This document shows positions 55,323 to 64,000 of a DNA stretch of 64,000 nt, piece by piece; position 1 is the stretch's first letter, and every line of letters starts with the position of its first letter. A program made the position numbers and the translations under genes. The stretch comes from Rubripirellula obstinata (lineage in GTDB: Bacteria; Planctomycetota; Planctomycetia; Pirellulales; Pirellulaceae), in NCBI RefSeq assembly GCF_001642955.1, contig NZ_LWSK01000002.1:143134-207133 (forward strand). The letters run 5' to 3'. The notes under the pieces are model-generated. The model was not told the origin of the DNA and did no database searches. It was given only the letters and a program-made list of their open reading frames with translations.

Positions 55323-57583
55323 GTATTGAAACCACATCAGCCAAGCCTGGTTCTCTGACGCAATCAGCAGCTATCGAGGATCGAAAAGTCTTGCCGCAGT
55401 TGATCCAAGCTCGCACGGGAAAGATGACCCGCGAACTACTTCTGCAACCGGGATCGCACGGTCTGGGAATGACTCATTCTGGATTGACGCCTGATGCAAC
55501 CACCACTGCGGTTTGTGGTTATTGCAGCACCGGTTGTGGTCTGCGGATTCATCTTCGCGAAGACGAAGCGATTGGCCTGACACCTGAAACAAATTATCCA
55601 GTCAATCTTGGCATGGCCTGTCCCAAGGGCTGGGAAGCGTTGCGGGTGCTCGATTCGGATGATCGCGCGACGCATCCGCTGATCAAGAATCCCAACGGTG
55701 GATTTTCAAAGGCGACCTGGGACGATGCACTGCGATTGTTCACGGACCGATTCAAATCAATCCAAGCCGAACACGGCAAGCAATCAGTGGCTTTCTTGAG
55801 CACCGGTCAAATTCCATCGGAAGAAATGGCGTTCTTGGGTGCGCTTGCGAAGTTCGGGATGGGCATGGTGCACGGTGACGGAAACACTCGCCAGTGCATG
55901 GCGACTGCGGTAACAGCCTACAAAGAATCATTCGGCTTTGATGCGCCTCCTTATACCTACGACGACTTTGAACAGAGCGACTGCATGGTGTTTGTCGGCG
56001 CGAATCCCTGCATCGGACATCCGATCCTGTGGGAACGAGTGCTGCGAAACAAAAACAATCCTGAAATCATCGTGCTAGACCCTCGTCGCACCGAAACAGC
56101 GATGGCCGCGTCACAGCACTTACAACTAAGTCCCAAGAGCGATCTGGCTTTGCTGTATGCCATCACCGGCGAGATCATCCGACGCGGCTATGTGGATGAT
56201 TCGTTTGTGCAAGCCAGTACCACCGGATTTGAACAGCTTTGCGAACATGTCGCCAAGTTCGATACCGAAAGCGTTGCCAAAATTTCGGGCGTGAGTGAAG
56301 AACAGATCATCAAGGCAGCCGAAGCGATCGGAACCGGAAACGCCGTATCGCTTTGGTGGACGATGGGCGTCAATCAGAGCTATGAAGGAACCCGCACGGC
56401 CCAGGCAATTATCAACATTGCGTTGATCACCGGCAACATCGGACGCCCGGGGACCGGTGCCAACAGCATCACCGGTCAATGCAACGCGATGGGTTCGCGG
56501 TTGTGGAGCAACACCACCAACCTGATCGGACACCACCGGTTTGAAGATGCCGATGATCGTGCAAAGGTTGCATGCGAATTGGACATCGATATTGAAAGTA
56601 TCCCGACCGAAACAGGTTGGTCCTACGATCGGATCATGGAAGGGATTCAGAATGACGAGATCAAGGGATTGTGGGTCATCGCCACCAACCCGGCTCATTC
56701 TTGGATTCATCAAAGCAACGCACGCGAGATTTTGGACAAGCTTGATTTCTTGGTCGTGCAAGATATGTACAGCAGCACCGAAACAGCCCGCCATGCCGAT
56801 TTGGTTTTACCGGCCGCCGCGTGGGGTGAAAAAGAAGGCACGTTCATCAACAGCGAACGTCGCTACAGCCTGCTAAAGAAAGTTGCCAAGGCACCCGGCG
56901 AAGCTCTATCAGATTTCAACATCTTTCGCGCCGTCGCACATTACTGGGGCGTGGCAGAAATGTTTTCGCAGTGGACTGATCCCGAAGCGGCATTTCGGAT
57001 CATGCAACGTTTGAGCGAGGACAAGCCTTCCGACATCACGGGCATTGATGGGTACGAGCATTTAGACGATTGCGGTGGAATCCAGTGGCCCTGGACGTCG
57101 GCCGACGCCAAGCAATGGGCCAAGCCCTATCAGCAACGACGTCTGTTCAGCGACAGTGTTTTCCATCACGACGACGGCAAAGCCAAACTGATCATCGATG
57201 ACATCACGCCGATGCCCGAACCAACTTGCGATGACTACCCGACGATGTTGTTGACCGGACGCGGGGCTGTTAGCCAATGGCATACGCAAACGCGAACTTC
57301 AAAGTCGCCGGTCCTCCGCAAACTGTATCCCAACGAACCCTACATTGAAATTCATCCTGACGACGCACGCAGCATCGGCGTCCAAAACGGTGAACAAGTT
57401 CGCGTCACCTCTCGTCGCGGAAGTCTGATTGCCAACGCGATGGTCGTGCCAACGGTGAAGCCAAAACAAGCGTTCATGCCGATGCACTATGAGGCGACCA
57501 ATCAACTGACGCTGTCGCACTTTGATCCGCACAGCCGCCAACCCAGCTACAAAAACTCTGCCGTGCGAATCGAGGCGGTCTAA
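55319..57583 (+). CDS. narB: Molybdopterin nitrate reductase catalytic subunit (NarB/NasA type)
   Basis: 754 residues, usual for assimilatory nitrate reductases. Reduces nitrate to nitrite at a molybdenum bis-MGD centre. The N-terminal [4Fe-4S] motif reads [18 protein letters not shown] near residue 60 with the fourth Cys in [11 protein letters not shown]. The Mo-ligand Cys is probably that of [17 protein letters not shown] near 195. Cofactor-binding segments follow ([54 protein letters not shown]). The C-terminal beta-barrel domain starts near [20 protein letters not shown]. There is no Tat signal, so the enzyme is cytoplasmic. The electron donor is predicted to be the overlapping Fe-S/anchor protein rather than ferredoxin, which would differ from cyanobacterial NarB. 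Confidence 0.9.
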   Translation: MSIETTSAKPGSLTQSAAIEDRKVLPQLIQARTGKMTRELLLQPGSHGLGMTHSGLTPDATTTAVCGYCSTGCGLRIHLREDEAIGLTPETNYPVNLGMACPKGWEALRVLDSDDRATHPLIKNPNGGFSKATWDDALRLFTDRFKSIQAEHGKQSVAFLSTGQIPSEEMAFLGALAKFGMGMVHGDGNTRQCMATAVTAYKESFGFDAPPYTYDDFEQSDCMVFVGANPCIGHPILWERVLRNKNNPEIIVLDPRRTETAMAASQHLQLSPKSDLALLYAITGEIIRRGYVDDSFVQASTTGFEQLCEHVAKFDTESVAKISGVSEEQIIKAAEAIGTGNAVSLWWTMGVNQSYEGTRTAQAIINIALITGNIGRPGTGANSITGQCNAMGSRLWSNTTNLIGHHRFEDADDRAKVACELDIDIESIPTETGWSYDRIMEGIQNDEIKGLWVIATNPAHSWIHQSNAREILDKLDFLVVQDMYSSTETARHADLVLPAAAWGEKEGTFINSERRYSLLKKVAKAPGEALSDFNIFRAVAHYWGVAEMFSQWTDPEAAFRIMQRLSEDKPSDITGIDGYEHLDDCGGIQWPWTSADAKQWAKPYQQRRLFSDSVFHHDDGKAKLIIDDITPMPEPTCDDYPTMLLTGRGAVSQWHTQTRTSKSPVLRKLYPNEPYIEIHPDDARSIGVQNGEQVRVTSRRGSLIANAMVVPTVKPKQAFMPMHYEATNQLTLSHFDPHSRQPSYKNSAVRIEAV

Positions 57584-57593
57584 GGAAAACACC

Positions 57594-59423
57594 ATGTCTG
57601 AAAAATCATTCACCGAGGAACAAAAACAGTATCTGTCAGGCTTTGCGTTCGGAACCGATGTCGCTCGCGCGGTCAGCAACCTGCCCATCATCAGTGGTTC
57701 GGGCGGCAATTCAGGAAATGGAACCTCGCTAAAAATCGGCGATGGACCAGCGACGATTGACGGAACCGCGTTTCCAACTCGACCTGAAAACATTGCGTTG
57801 CAGGCGCAGGCGGACACCGAATCGGCTGGTGGAAAACTTTGCAACGAAGAGAAAGCCAAACGAGAAAAAAACCCGTTGGATATGTGGGACGAAATCGCCG
57901 CCAGATCCGATGCGGGTGAATTCCCCAAAGGAACCGATGTCTTCCTGACCAAGTTCCACGGACTGTTCTACGTCGCACCGGCGCAGGATTCGTTCATGTG
58001 CCGAATGCGGATCCCGGGCGGGCTTCTGTACGGTTGGCAATTCCGTGGTTTGGCTGATCTTTCCGATGTCTCTGCGGGTGGATATATCGATGTCACCACG
58101 CGAGCCAACTTGCAGTACCGCGAAATCCCGGCTGACCAAGCAGCGAATATCCTCTACGGCATTCGCGAGCTGGACGTCGTCAGCCTGGGCAGCGGTGGTG
58201 ACAACATTCGCAACTGCACCGCCAGCGCCTTGTCAGGAATCGACACAACCGAATTGGTTGAAACGATTCCCATGGCAAAGCGAATGCACCACTACATTTT
58301 GAATCATCGTGAAATGTATGGCTTGCCAAGGAAGTTCAACATCGCCTTTGATGGCGGTGGATCCATCGCCTCGCTTGATGACACCAATGACATCGGGTTC
58401 CGCGCCGTAACGGTGCCACCCAAACACGCCAGCGATGATTTACCGGCGGGCGTGTACTTCCAATTGACCCTTGGCGGGATCACCGGCCACAAGGATTTCG
58501 CTCGCCCCACCGGCGTCTTGCTTGACGGCAAAGATTGTTACGAAGTCGCAGGCGGGATCGTTCGCGTGTTCGTCAAATCGGGTGACCGAACCGATCGCAA
58601 AAAAGCTCGTCTGAAGTACGTGCTGGACGATTGGGGATTCGACAAATTCATTGCCGCCGTCGAAGAGGAAATTGGCAAACCGCTTCGCCGAGTCAGCGAA
58701 GATCGCATTGTTTCAGTCGATAACGAAGACCGGCTAGCTCACGTCGGTTTCCACACCCAAGCACAAGCAGGTAAACAGTATTGTGGTGTCGTCTTGCCGG
58801 TCGGTCGCATCACCAGCGATCAGGCTCGGCAACTTTCGGACATTGCCGATGAACTTGGCAACGGCGAAATCCGCTTCACCGTCTGGCAAAACCTAATCAT
58901 TCCCAACATCCGCGACGAAGATGTTGACGAGGTTCGCAGGCGAATCGAAGCGATGGGCTTGGGATGCGACGCCAGTTCTTTCCGTGCTGGATTGGTCGCG
59001 TGTACCGGCAGCGCGGGATGCAAATTCGCCGCCAGCGACACCAAGGCGGACGCGATGCGAATTGCGAAGCACCTGGAATCTCAGTTCACGCTCGATAGCC
59101 CGATCAACATTCATGTTACCGGATGCCATCACAGTTGCGCTCAGCACTACATCGGCGACATTGGATTGATCGGCTGCAAAGTGGAACAAGATGACGACAT
59201 GGTTGACGGCTACCACATTCATCTTGGCGGTGGATGGGGTGGCAATCAAGGCATCGGAAGACTGGCCTGCGAATTTGTCACGGCGGTGAATGCACCAACG
59301 ACCGTCGCGGCAATCGTTGGTTCCTACTTGGAACAACGAAACGATAATGAAACCTTTATCGAATTCACCAAAAGATGCTCCGACGAGGAATTGAAAACAC
59401 TGGCAGTCATGTCGGTGTCCTAA
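57594..59423 (+). CDS. nirA: Siroheme [4Fe-4S] nitrite reductase (NirA-like)
   Basis: 609 residues from the ATG at 57594, which has AAGGAAAAC upstream and lies 10 bp after narB. Reduces nitrite to ammonium with six electrons. The N-terminal extension has FTEEQKQYLSGFAFGTDVAR, then low-complexity Gly/Asn. The first ferrodoxin-like domain holds GGYIDVTTRANLQYREIPA near 160, and GSGGDNIRNCTASALSGID. The siroheme/[4Fe-4S] cysteines are ACTGSAGCKFAASDTKADA near 465 and HVTGCHHSCAQHYIGDIGL near 504, giving the expected Cx5C and Cx3C. The Arg/Lys-rich siroheme contacts appear intact. The N-terminal motif recurs in the flavoprotein that follows, which suggests NADPH electrons reach NirA through it. 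A sulfite reductase role is less likely given the operon. Confidence 0.9.
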   Translation: MSEKSFTEEQKQYLSGFAFGTDVARAVSNLPIISGSGGNSGNGTSLKIGDGPATIDGTAFPTRPENIALQAQADTESAGGKLCNEEKAKREKNPLDMWDEIAARSDAGEFPKGTDVFLTKFHGLFYVAPAQDSFMCRMRIPGGLLYGWQFRGLADLSDVSAGGYIDVTTRANLQYREIPADQAANILYGIRELDVVSLGSGGDNIRNCTASALSGIDTTELVETIPMAKRMHHYILNHREMYGLPRKFNIAFDGGGSIASLDDTNDIGFRAVTVPPKHASDDLPAGVYFQLTLGGITGHKDFARPTGVLLDGKDCYEVAGGIVRVFVKSGDRTDRKKARLKYVLDDWGFDKFIAAVEEEIGKPLRRVSEDRIVSVDNEDRLAHVGFHTQAQAGKQYCGVVLPVGRITSDQARQLSDIADELGNGEIRFTVWQNLIIPNIRDEDVDEVRRRIEAMGLGCDASSFRAGLVACTGSAGCKFAASDTKADAMRIAKHLESQFTLDSPINIHVTGCHHSCAQHYIGDIGLIGCKVEQDDDMVDGYHIHLGGGWGGNQGIGRLACEFVTAVNAPTTVAAIVGSYLEQRNDNETFIEFTKRCSDEELKTLAVMSVS

Positions 59424-59480
59424 TTGCCATCGAATGCGTCAAGCCCTGAATCCTCAACACGTTTTAAACAGACCAAAATT

Positions 59481-61067
59481 ATGAGCAGCTTTCTACCTGA
59501 ATCAGCACCGTTTAATGAAGAGCAACGCGCTTGGCTCAATGGCTTCTTTGCGGGCATGACGGGCATCCAGTCCAGCACTGGAACAGGTGCCGCCTTGGCC
59601 GCGGCTGGATTTGCATCCGAAACGGTCGAAGTTGAGGAAGAGGAAGACTTCCCTTGGCACGATTCGGCGCTGCCGATTGTCGATCGCATGGAATTGGCGG
59701 AAGGCAAACCCACCGAGCGCAAACTGATGGCGGCCATGGCTCAATTGGACTGCGGTTCGTGCGGCTATCTTTGCCAAACCTACGCCGAAGCAATCGCGTC
59801 GGGCGATGAAAGTAACTTGACGCTGTGCAGCCCCGGTGGCAAAGAAACCAAACAGATGATTAAGCGTCTGTTGAAGGAGGAAGGCGAACCAGCAACCAAC
59901 GGGAAGGCAGTAGCGAATGGGTCTGCAACCAATGGTTCCGTCGCAACCGGATACTCTCGATCAACGCCCTACCCTGCCCCGCTGATCGAATCACGACCGC
60001 TCAACAAAGAAGGATCGGCCAAAGACACTCGCCACGTGGCAATCGACTTGGCCGGTTCAGGAATCAAGTACGAAGTCGGTGACGCCCTTGGAATCTATCC
60101 GACCAACTGCGGCGAGCTTGTCTCGCAAATCATCGACCAAATCGGGGCCGATGCGAACGTACCCGTCACAACACCCGCCGGACAACAAAAGACACTCCGC
60201 GATGCGTTGTGCGAAGACTATTGCCTGAAAGATCCGTCGGACGAATTGATCGAACTGGCGGTCGCACGTGTCGAAGATGATTCCGCGTCAGCAATGCTAA
60301 GCACGATGCTCGATGAAGGAACGCCTGATGGTTTTGATGTGTTGGACGTACTAGAAGTTGCCGAATGCAAATCGCTGACCTGCACCGAATTCTTGGAAAC
60401 ACTGGAACCGCTAAACCCGCGTTTGTACTCGATCGCATCCAGCATGAAGCATGTCGGTGAACAAGTTCATTTGACGGTCGGGAAAGTCGTCTTTGAACGC
60501 GAAGGAAGAACTCGAAAAGGCGTTGCCAGCACCATGTTGGCCGACCGCTTGGATTCCAATGCAAAGATCCGAGTCTTCACGCAACCCAATCATGGCGGGT
60601 TTACCGTACCCGCCGACGAAACCAAGCCGATGATCATGGTTGGGCCGGGAACCGGCATCGCGCCGTTTATGGCATTCTTGCAGGAACGATCAGCGAAGAA
60701 ATCACCTGGTAAGAATTGGTTGTTCTTCGGTGACCAGCATGAAGCGTTTGATTTTCTGTATGAAGACGAACTGCGTGGTTACGTCAGCGACGGACTGCTG
60801 ACTCGAATGGATACCGCATTTAGCCGCGATGGTGACCAAAAGGTCTACGTCCAAGATCGCATGCGAGAGAATGCAGCGGAGCTTTGGAAGTACCTGCAAG
60901 AAGGTGCCCACTTTTACGTCTGCGGTGATGCATCACGAATGGCCGCCGACGTTGACCGTGCCCTGACCGACATCGTGGAAACCGAAGGAGGCATGACGAG
61001 CGAACAGGCTAAGGCTTTCGTTAAACAACTCGCCGCCGATCAACGTTATGTGCGTGATGTTTACTAA
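59481..61067 (+). CDS. CysJ-like NADPH flavoprotein reductase with N-terminal Fe-S motif
   Basis: 528 residues from the ATG at 59481 (MSSFLPESAPFNEEQRAWLN). The ribosome site is weak, so the start is moderate. The N-terminus has NEEQRAWLNGFFAGMTGIQ, like that of NirA, then a short Cys-rich motif DCGSCGYLCQTYAEAIASGD and Cys in LTLCSPGGKE near 113, resembling the four-Cys [4Fe-4S] Fes domain (one residue shorter). The FAD-binding ferredoxin-reductase part follows: RLYSIASSMKHVGEQVHLTV near 320 and GRTRKGVASTMLADRL. The NADPH part has MIMVGPGTGIAPFMAFLQER near 386, and the C-terminus ends YVRDVY, like CysJ. No FMN flavodoxin domain is present; the Fe-S motif may take its place in passing electrons from FAD. 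The probable partner is NirA. Confidence 0.85.
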   Translation: MSSFLPESAPFNEEQRAWLNGFFAGMTGIQSSTGTGAALAAAGFASETVEVEEEEDFPWHDSALPIVDRMELAEGKPTERKLMAAMAQLDCGSCGYLCQTYAEAIASGDESNLTLCSPGGKETKQMIKRLLKEEGEPATNGKAVANGSATNGSVATGYSRSTPYPAPLIESRPLNKEGSAKDTRHVAIDLAGSGIKYEVGDALGIYPTNCGELVSQIIDQIGADANVPVTTPAGQQKTLRDALCEDYCLKDPSDELIELAVARVEDDSASAMLSTMLDEGTPDGFDVLDVLEVAECKSLTCTEFLETLEPLNPRLYSIASSMKHVGEQVHLTVGKVVFEREGRTRKGVASTMLADRLDSNAKIRVFTQPNHGGFTVPADETKPMIMVGPGTGIAPFMAFLQERSAKKSPGKNWLFFGDQHEAFDFLYEDELRGYVSDGLLTRMDTAFSRDGDQKVYVQDRMRENAAELWKYLQEGAHFYVCGDASRMAADVDRALTDIVETEGGMTSEQAKAFVKQLAADQRYVRDVY

Positions 61068-61143
61068 GGCGACCCACGTACGCTCGACCATTTGGCGTTA
61101 ATTCAATGCTTAATCTTCCAACCATTTTAAAACGACGTCCAAG

Positions 61144-61611
61144 ATGACAATTCAATCACGAGCGTTGGTCGAAAGTCCTGGCTGCCCACCGTCTTGGCTA
61201 AGAATTGAACGAGGCCTCCAGTGCGAACAGACGTTCAGAATTATAGATAACCAAAGCAACACACCAGTGAACTGGGTCGGCCATCGACCCCGGTTTCGAA
61301 TCTACAGTCAATTGATCGACAATCATATCGCTTTTGAAACGACGAATAGTGATGAATGTGCTTTCGCACCCGAAGGCATCTGGAAACTGTTCTTAACAGC
61401 AGCACAAACCAAAAACCTACCGTGCGGAGGTATGCGGTTTACGCTTGAGCATTGCGAAAAAACAAACGAATATATCCTTGGTCTTCAGGGTGGAATTAGT
61501 TGTCGCGATATTGAATTTCGGCATGATCGTGCCGAGACCGCCAATGCACGGTCACCCAAACATCGATCGCGTCACGAAAACGGGAATCGAAAACCGCTTG
61601 AGTATTCTTGA
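61144..61611 (+). CDS. Uncharacterised protein
   Basis: 155 residues, not recognised. A start at the ATG 61144 is preceded by AAGATG-like purines and lies 76 bp after the flavoprotein; the stop is 8 bp before the next gene, so it is probably cotranscribed with the dehydrogenase. Visible features: a beta-strand-like N-terminal region (RGLQCEQTFRIIDNQSNTPV, then VGHRPRFRIYSQLIDN), three to four Cys and a basic, His/Arg-rich C-terminus (SPKHRSRHENGNRKPLEYS). No signal peptide or membrane helix. The pattern resembles a small beta-sandwich; no function can be given. Coding reality is moderate since alternative frames overlap it. Confidence 0.5.
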   Translation: MTIQSRALVESPGCPPSWLRIERGLQCEQTFRIIDNQSNTPVNWVGHRPRFRIYSQLIDNHIAFETTNSDECAFAPEGIWKLFLTAAQTKNLPCGGMRFTLEHCEKTNEYILGLQGGISCRDIEFRHDRAETANARSPKHRSRHENGNRKPLEYS

Positions 61612-61619
61612 GCTAGTTT

Positions 61620-62504
61620 ATGAATCAGCGTCAAGTCGTGTTGGTGACGGGCGCCTCGGTCGGCTTAGGTCTTGCGCTGGCACGTCGGCTAATCCTGGAA
61701 CAACAGAAGCGCCCGCTGCATCTTGTTCTCACCGCTCGAGAAGCGTCGATAGATCGATTTCGAGACCAAGGGATTCACGATAGCGACAACACCTGGATTC
61801 GTTCGCTCGATATCACCAACCCAGATCAGCGTCATGCGATCGTCGATGAAATCGAATCAGAACTTGGTGGCGTGGATATTCTGGTCAACAACGCCGGCGT
61901 CGCTTATCGGTCTTGCGTGGAACACGTGACCGAACCCGAACGTTTGCACCAGATGAACATCAACTTTCGATCGCCGATCGAGTTGGCACGTCGCGTCTTG
62001 CCGGGAATGCGAGCGAAGCGTCGCGGCAAGATCATCAATGTCTCTTCGGTGGGCGGGATGATGGCGATGCCGACGATGTCCGTCTACTCCGCATCCAAGT
62101 TTGCATTGGAAGGAGCCAGTGAATCACTCTACTACGAGCTGAAGCCTTGGAACGTCGCAGTCACTTTGATCCAACCTGGATTCATGCGATCCGACGCTTT
62201 CGAGAAGGTGCCCTACACGATCCTAAGCGCCAAGTCTTCCGCCGATTCTGACGATCCCTATCACGAACATTACCATCACATGGAACGCTTCATCGCCAAG
62301 GCCATGAAACGAGCCGTCGCGACACCCGATTCAGTCGCGAAAAAGATCGTTCGAGTGATCCGCCAAAACGATCCGCCCTTGAGAGTTTACGGAAGCATCG
62401 ACGCGTTCCTGTTTTCAGCGATGCGAAACACGTTACCAAGGCGTTTGTATAACTGCGTGCTTTACCGAAGTCTGCCCAACGTACGAGACTGGGGCAAACG
62501 TTAA
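61620..62504 (+). CDS. Short-chain dehydrogenase/reductase (SDR)
   Basis: 294 residues. An NAD(P)-dependent oxidoreductase of the classical SDR type. The cofactor motif TGASVGLGLALARRL lies near residue 9; NNAGVAYRS near 90, catalytic Ser in NVSSVGGMM near 137, and the catalytic Tyr and Lys in YSASKFALEG near 154-163. The long C-terminal part (HEHYHHMERFIAKAMKRAVA) resembles SDRs that act on lipid-like or sugar substrates, but the substrate is unknown. A TGASxGxG form suggests NADP(H) preference. It starts 8 bp after the uncharacterised gene. Confidence 0.9.
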   Translation: MNQRQVVLVTGASVGLGLALARRLILEQQKRPLHLVLTAREASIDRFRDQGIHDSDNTWIRSLDITNPDQRHAIVDEIESELGGVDILVNNAGVAYRSCVEHVTEPERLHQMNINFRSPIELARRVLPGMRAKRRGKIINVSSVGGMMAMPTMSVYSASKFALEGASESLYYELKPWNVAVTLIQPGFMRSDAFEKVPYTILSAKSSADSDDPYHEHYHHMERFIAKAMKRAVATPDSVAKKIVRVIRQNDPPLRVYGSIDAFLFSAMRNTLPRRLYNCVLYRSLPNVRDWGKR

Positions 62505-62506
62505 GG

Positions 62507-62661
62507 AACTGTCCCGAAATAACTTCCCGGTTTTCCCGTAGCTGGGCCCGCCAGGGTTCAGTCCACCAGGGTTCAGTCCACTAGCAGATGTAGCCGACTG
62601 AACCCTGGCGGGCCCAGCTACAAAAGATTTCGCCAAAGACGGAACTTGTTTCTGGACAGTT
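62507..62661. mobile_element. Miniature palindromic element with terminal inverted repeats
   Basis: Terminal inverted repeats AACTGTCC and GGACAGTT bound 155 bp. Inside lies an imperfect palindrome of the GTAGCTG...CAGCTAC type seen in the large intergenic repeats, with an internal duplication of CCAGGGTTCAGTCCA. The outer flanks (TTCGCCAAAGACGGAACTTG) match the empty version at about 29196-29266. It fits a MITE-like non-autonomous element; no target-site duplication was confirmed. Confidence 0.55.
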
Positions 62662-62969
62662 TGCTCGGCTGCTGAACAACGGCCATTTGATCCGATCTTC
62701 TGAGCCGCATCCCAGAAGTTTGATTCTGGTTTCTCCTGGGTTTTGGGGATCGAAAGATCGCTCGTTGAGATTAATCGAAGGAAAATTATTTCTTGGGTGC
62801 GGGATCGTTAACGGCAAGACGCGTTTAGCATTTGCACGAGGTCTTGGCATCTACTCTCGGATCAATCGAACTGGATCCGAATGAACGCGTTTCGGACCTC
62901 GCGCTGACGTGAATGACCTAATGCTAGCGATGTGCATTACTGACCCTACTCCTCTTAATTTCAATAAGG
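62662..62969. other. Intergenic region before the HisA-like gene, no supported feature
   Basis: 308 bp. A 65-codon plus-strand frame at 62687 has no clear ribosome site and no recognisable product; no strong hairpin or promoter stands out. It should hold the promoter of the next gene. Confidence 0.4.
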
Positions 62970-63821
62970 TTGGTCAATTTGAAGAAGTTCAGCCCATGCG
63001 ATTCAAGTTCGTTCAACTCGGAACACTTGATCGGAAGACTTGATCTATTGGGCGGGCTTTCAGTACACGTCAGCGATGGAAAGGGAACTCGAAACGACTT
63101 GGTGAGGTTGAGCAACGAAGATCCCGGCAATCCATTAACGCTGTTCAAGTGGTATCGTGACCGAGGCATCACGCGATTCTATGTGACGGATTTGGATGCA
63201 CGATTAAGGCAACCTCGTCAGAACAAGTTGATCGATAAACTTTGCAATCAACTAGAACCAAACGAATGCCTTTGGCTTGACTGCCGGGTGAAGGCCACAG
63301 AGCTCCAACCACGCCGACTATCATCTCCAAACGATCTCGTACAACGGATTCTCTACTCAGAGAAAATCCATCCGTCGTTGAGTCTTGTTTTAGAAGATCC
63401 TTCACTGCATCAACGATCGGTGTTTTCAGCTATTGGTGATTTCGTTGACCCATCACGCTTCACCATGGGCATGAATCTTATTGACCTAGCCAATTCCAAG
63501 ATCAGTTCAGAATTCGACGCCGCTGACAACGACAACCATACCAAACATTCCTGTCGTCCTTGGTGTGATGAATGGCTGAACCTAGCGCATCAAGCAGGAA
63601 TCCGTTCAGGCTTCTTGCTCTGGAATCCCTGTACCAGTATCCAAGGTGATGCTGAAATGCAGCAGATTTTCCAAAGGTGGAGCGAGCGATACAACGATTG
63701 GAAATGGATGTGCAGTGGCATCCGGTCCAAGCAAGAATCCAGCCTGATACATGACTGTGGTTGTTCGGGCATCCTCGTTGGAACAACTCGATTGCCTGAT
63801 GGCCGAGTAGCCATCGTTTAG
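62970..63821 (+). CDS. HisA/HisF family (TIM-barrel) protein
   Basis: About 283 residues. The N-terminal part has the HisA-like order: RLDLLGGLSVHVSDGKGTRND near residue 22, then LTLFKWYRDRGITRFYVTDL near 57, corresponding to the strand-helix with the usual hAYVxDLDA pattern. Later barrel elements are less clear (LWLDCRVKATEL, FTMGMNLIDLAN, GCSGILVGTTRLPDGRVAIV at the end). The phosphate loops of true HisA are not evident, so it is probably not the histidine enzyme; HisA-like proteins also occur among tetrahydromethanopterin-linked genes of planctomycetes, which is one possibility. The frame is open back to 62928 without an ATG; a TTG at 62970 is the best available start, so the N-terminus is uncertain. 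Confidence 0.6.
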   Translation: MVNLKKFSPCDSSSFNSEHLIGRLDLLGGLSVHVSDGKGTRNDLVRLSNEDPGNPLTLFKWYRDRGITRFYVTDLDARLRQPRQNKLIDKLCNQLEPNECLWLDCRVKATELQPRRLSSPNDLVQRILYSEKIHPSLSLVLEDPSLHQRSVFSAIGDFVDPSRFTMGMNLIDLANSKISSEFDAADNDNHTKHSCRPWCDEWLNLAHQAGIRSGFLLWNPCTSIQGDAEMQQIFQRWSERYNDWKWMCSGIRSKQESSLIHDCGCSGILVGTTRLPDGRVAIV

Positions 63822-63866
63822 AATCTGGTTCCACAACAAACGTGTGCGATCTCTCCGAGGCATACG

Positions 63867-63987
63867 CAATGCCCTGAAGAGTTGTGGTCCCGGAAATCGT
63901 TTAGCCGCGTGGGCATCGCCCAACGCCGTGAAGAGTTTTGATCCCGTAAAAAACGTGTTAGTTCGTTTAGCCGCGTTGGGCATCGCC
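63867..63987. repeat. Two tandem intergenic repeat units (54 and 67 bp)
   Basis: Units at 63867-63920 and 63921-63987 share GTGAAGAGTT/CTGAAGAGTT, then CGTTTAGCCGCGT and GGGCATCGCC; the second is longer by an insertion of GTAAAAAACGTGTTAG type. A third unit may begin beyond the window edge. No gene seen after 63821. Confidence 0.7.
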
Positions 63988-64000
63988 CCGCGCGTTCGGA

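Noticed and set aside
62970..63821. True hisA gene of histidine synthesis
   Set aside because: Phosphate-binding loops are not convincing and no his genes are adjacent; only the N-terminal barrel elements match.

Overview
The window looks like a chromosomal segment of a marine planctomycete of the Rhodopirellula/Pirellula type. The evidence is two secreted proteins that open with a planctomycete LEPR-XLL-like motif (LESRRLLA, LEKRELLA), three large proteins with dockerin type I-like calcium repeats, extracellular modules common in that phylum (GEVED, PPC, cadherin-like, SdrD-B-like), and intergenic space filled with long near-perfect palindromes. This assignment rests on protein style, not on a marker gene.

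Layout. 1-22.8 kb: three consecutive plus-strand genes for large exported proteins. The first is the C-terminal part of a giant protein (more than 5,240 residues visible), followed by a zincin-like metallopeptidase with dockerin repeats and a cadherin-repeat protein with N-terminal dockerin repeats. 22.8-34.1 kb: housekeeping genes (GltS-type symporter, ROK kinase with an atypical metal site, RNase R, a coupled pair of SPFH/band-7 membrane proteins, a D-2-hydroxyacid dehydrogenase) separated by palindromic repeat elements. 34.1-44.5 kb: a complete type I-F CRISPR-Cas locus, all on the minus strand: cas1, cas2-3, csy1, csy2, csy3, csy4, leader, then 30 intact repeats plus two decayed ones. A 276-bp gap between cas2-3 and csy1 holds a degenerate repeat-spacer-repeat that could encode a regulatory crRNA-like RNA. 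44.6-45.3 kb: a small S23-type four-helix-bundle gene bracketed on both sides by two copies of the same hairpin-forming TTAAAC-rich element, immediately upstream of cas1.

45.4-61.1 kb: a nitrate assimilation region. An outer-membrane alginate-export-like porin is divergent from a long run of plus-strand genes: nrtA (lipoprotein), nrtB, nrtC (frameshifted here), nrtD, a GAF-like protein, a four-cluster Fe-S protein fused to a DmsC-like membrane anchor, a molybdopterin nitrate reductase, a siroheme nitrite reductase, and a CysJ-like flavoprotein with an N-terminal Fe-S motif. A good sigma-54 (-24/-12) match lies upstream of nrtA. Together these would import nitrate, reduce it to nitrite (probably drawing electrons from quinol through the membrane anchor) and then to ammonium with NADPH electrons passed by the flavoprotein. 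61.1-64.0 kb: an unrecognised small protein, a short-chain dehydrogenase, a palindromic miniature element, a HisA/HisF-like protein, and a tandem repeat running off the window edge.

No rRNA, tRNA, prophage or transposase gene was recognised. The observations most worth following up are the crRNA-like element inside the cas operon, the hairpin-bracketed four-helix-bundle cassette beside cas1, the fused quinol-type electron module attached to an apparently cytoplasmic nitrate reductase, and the repeated modules and dead zincin site in the giant protein.
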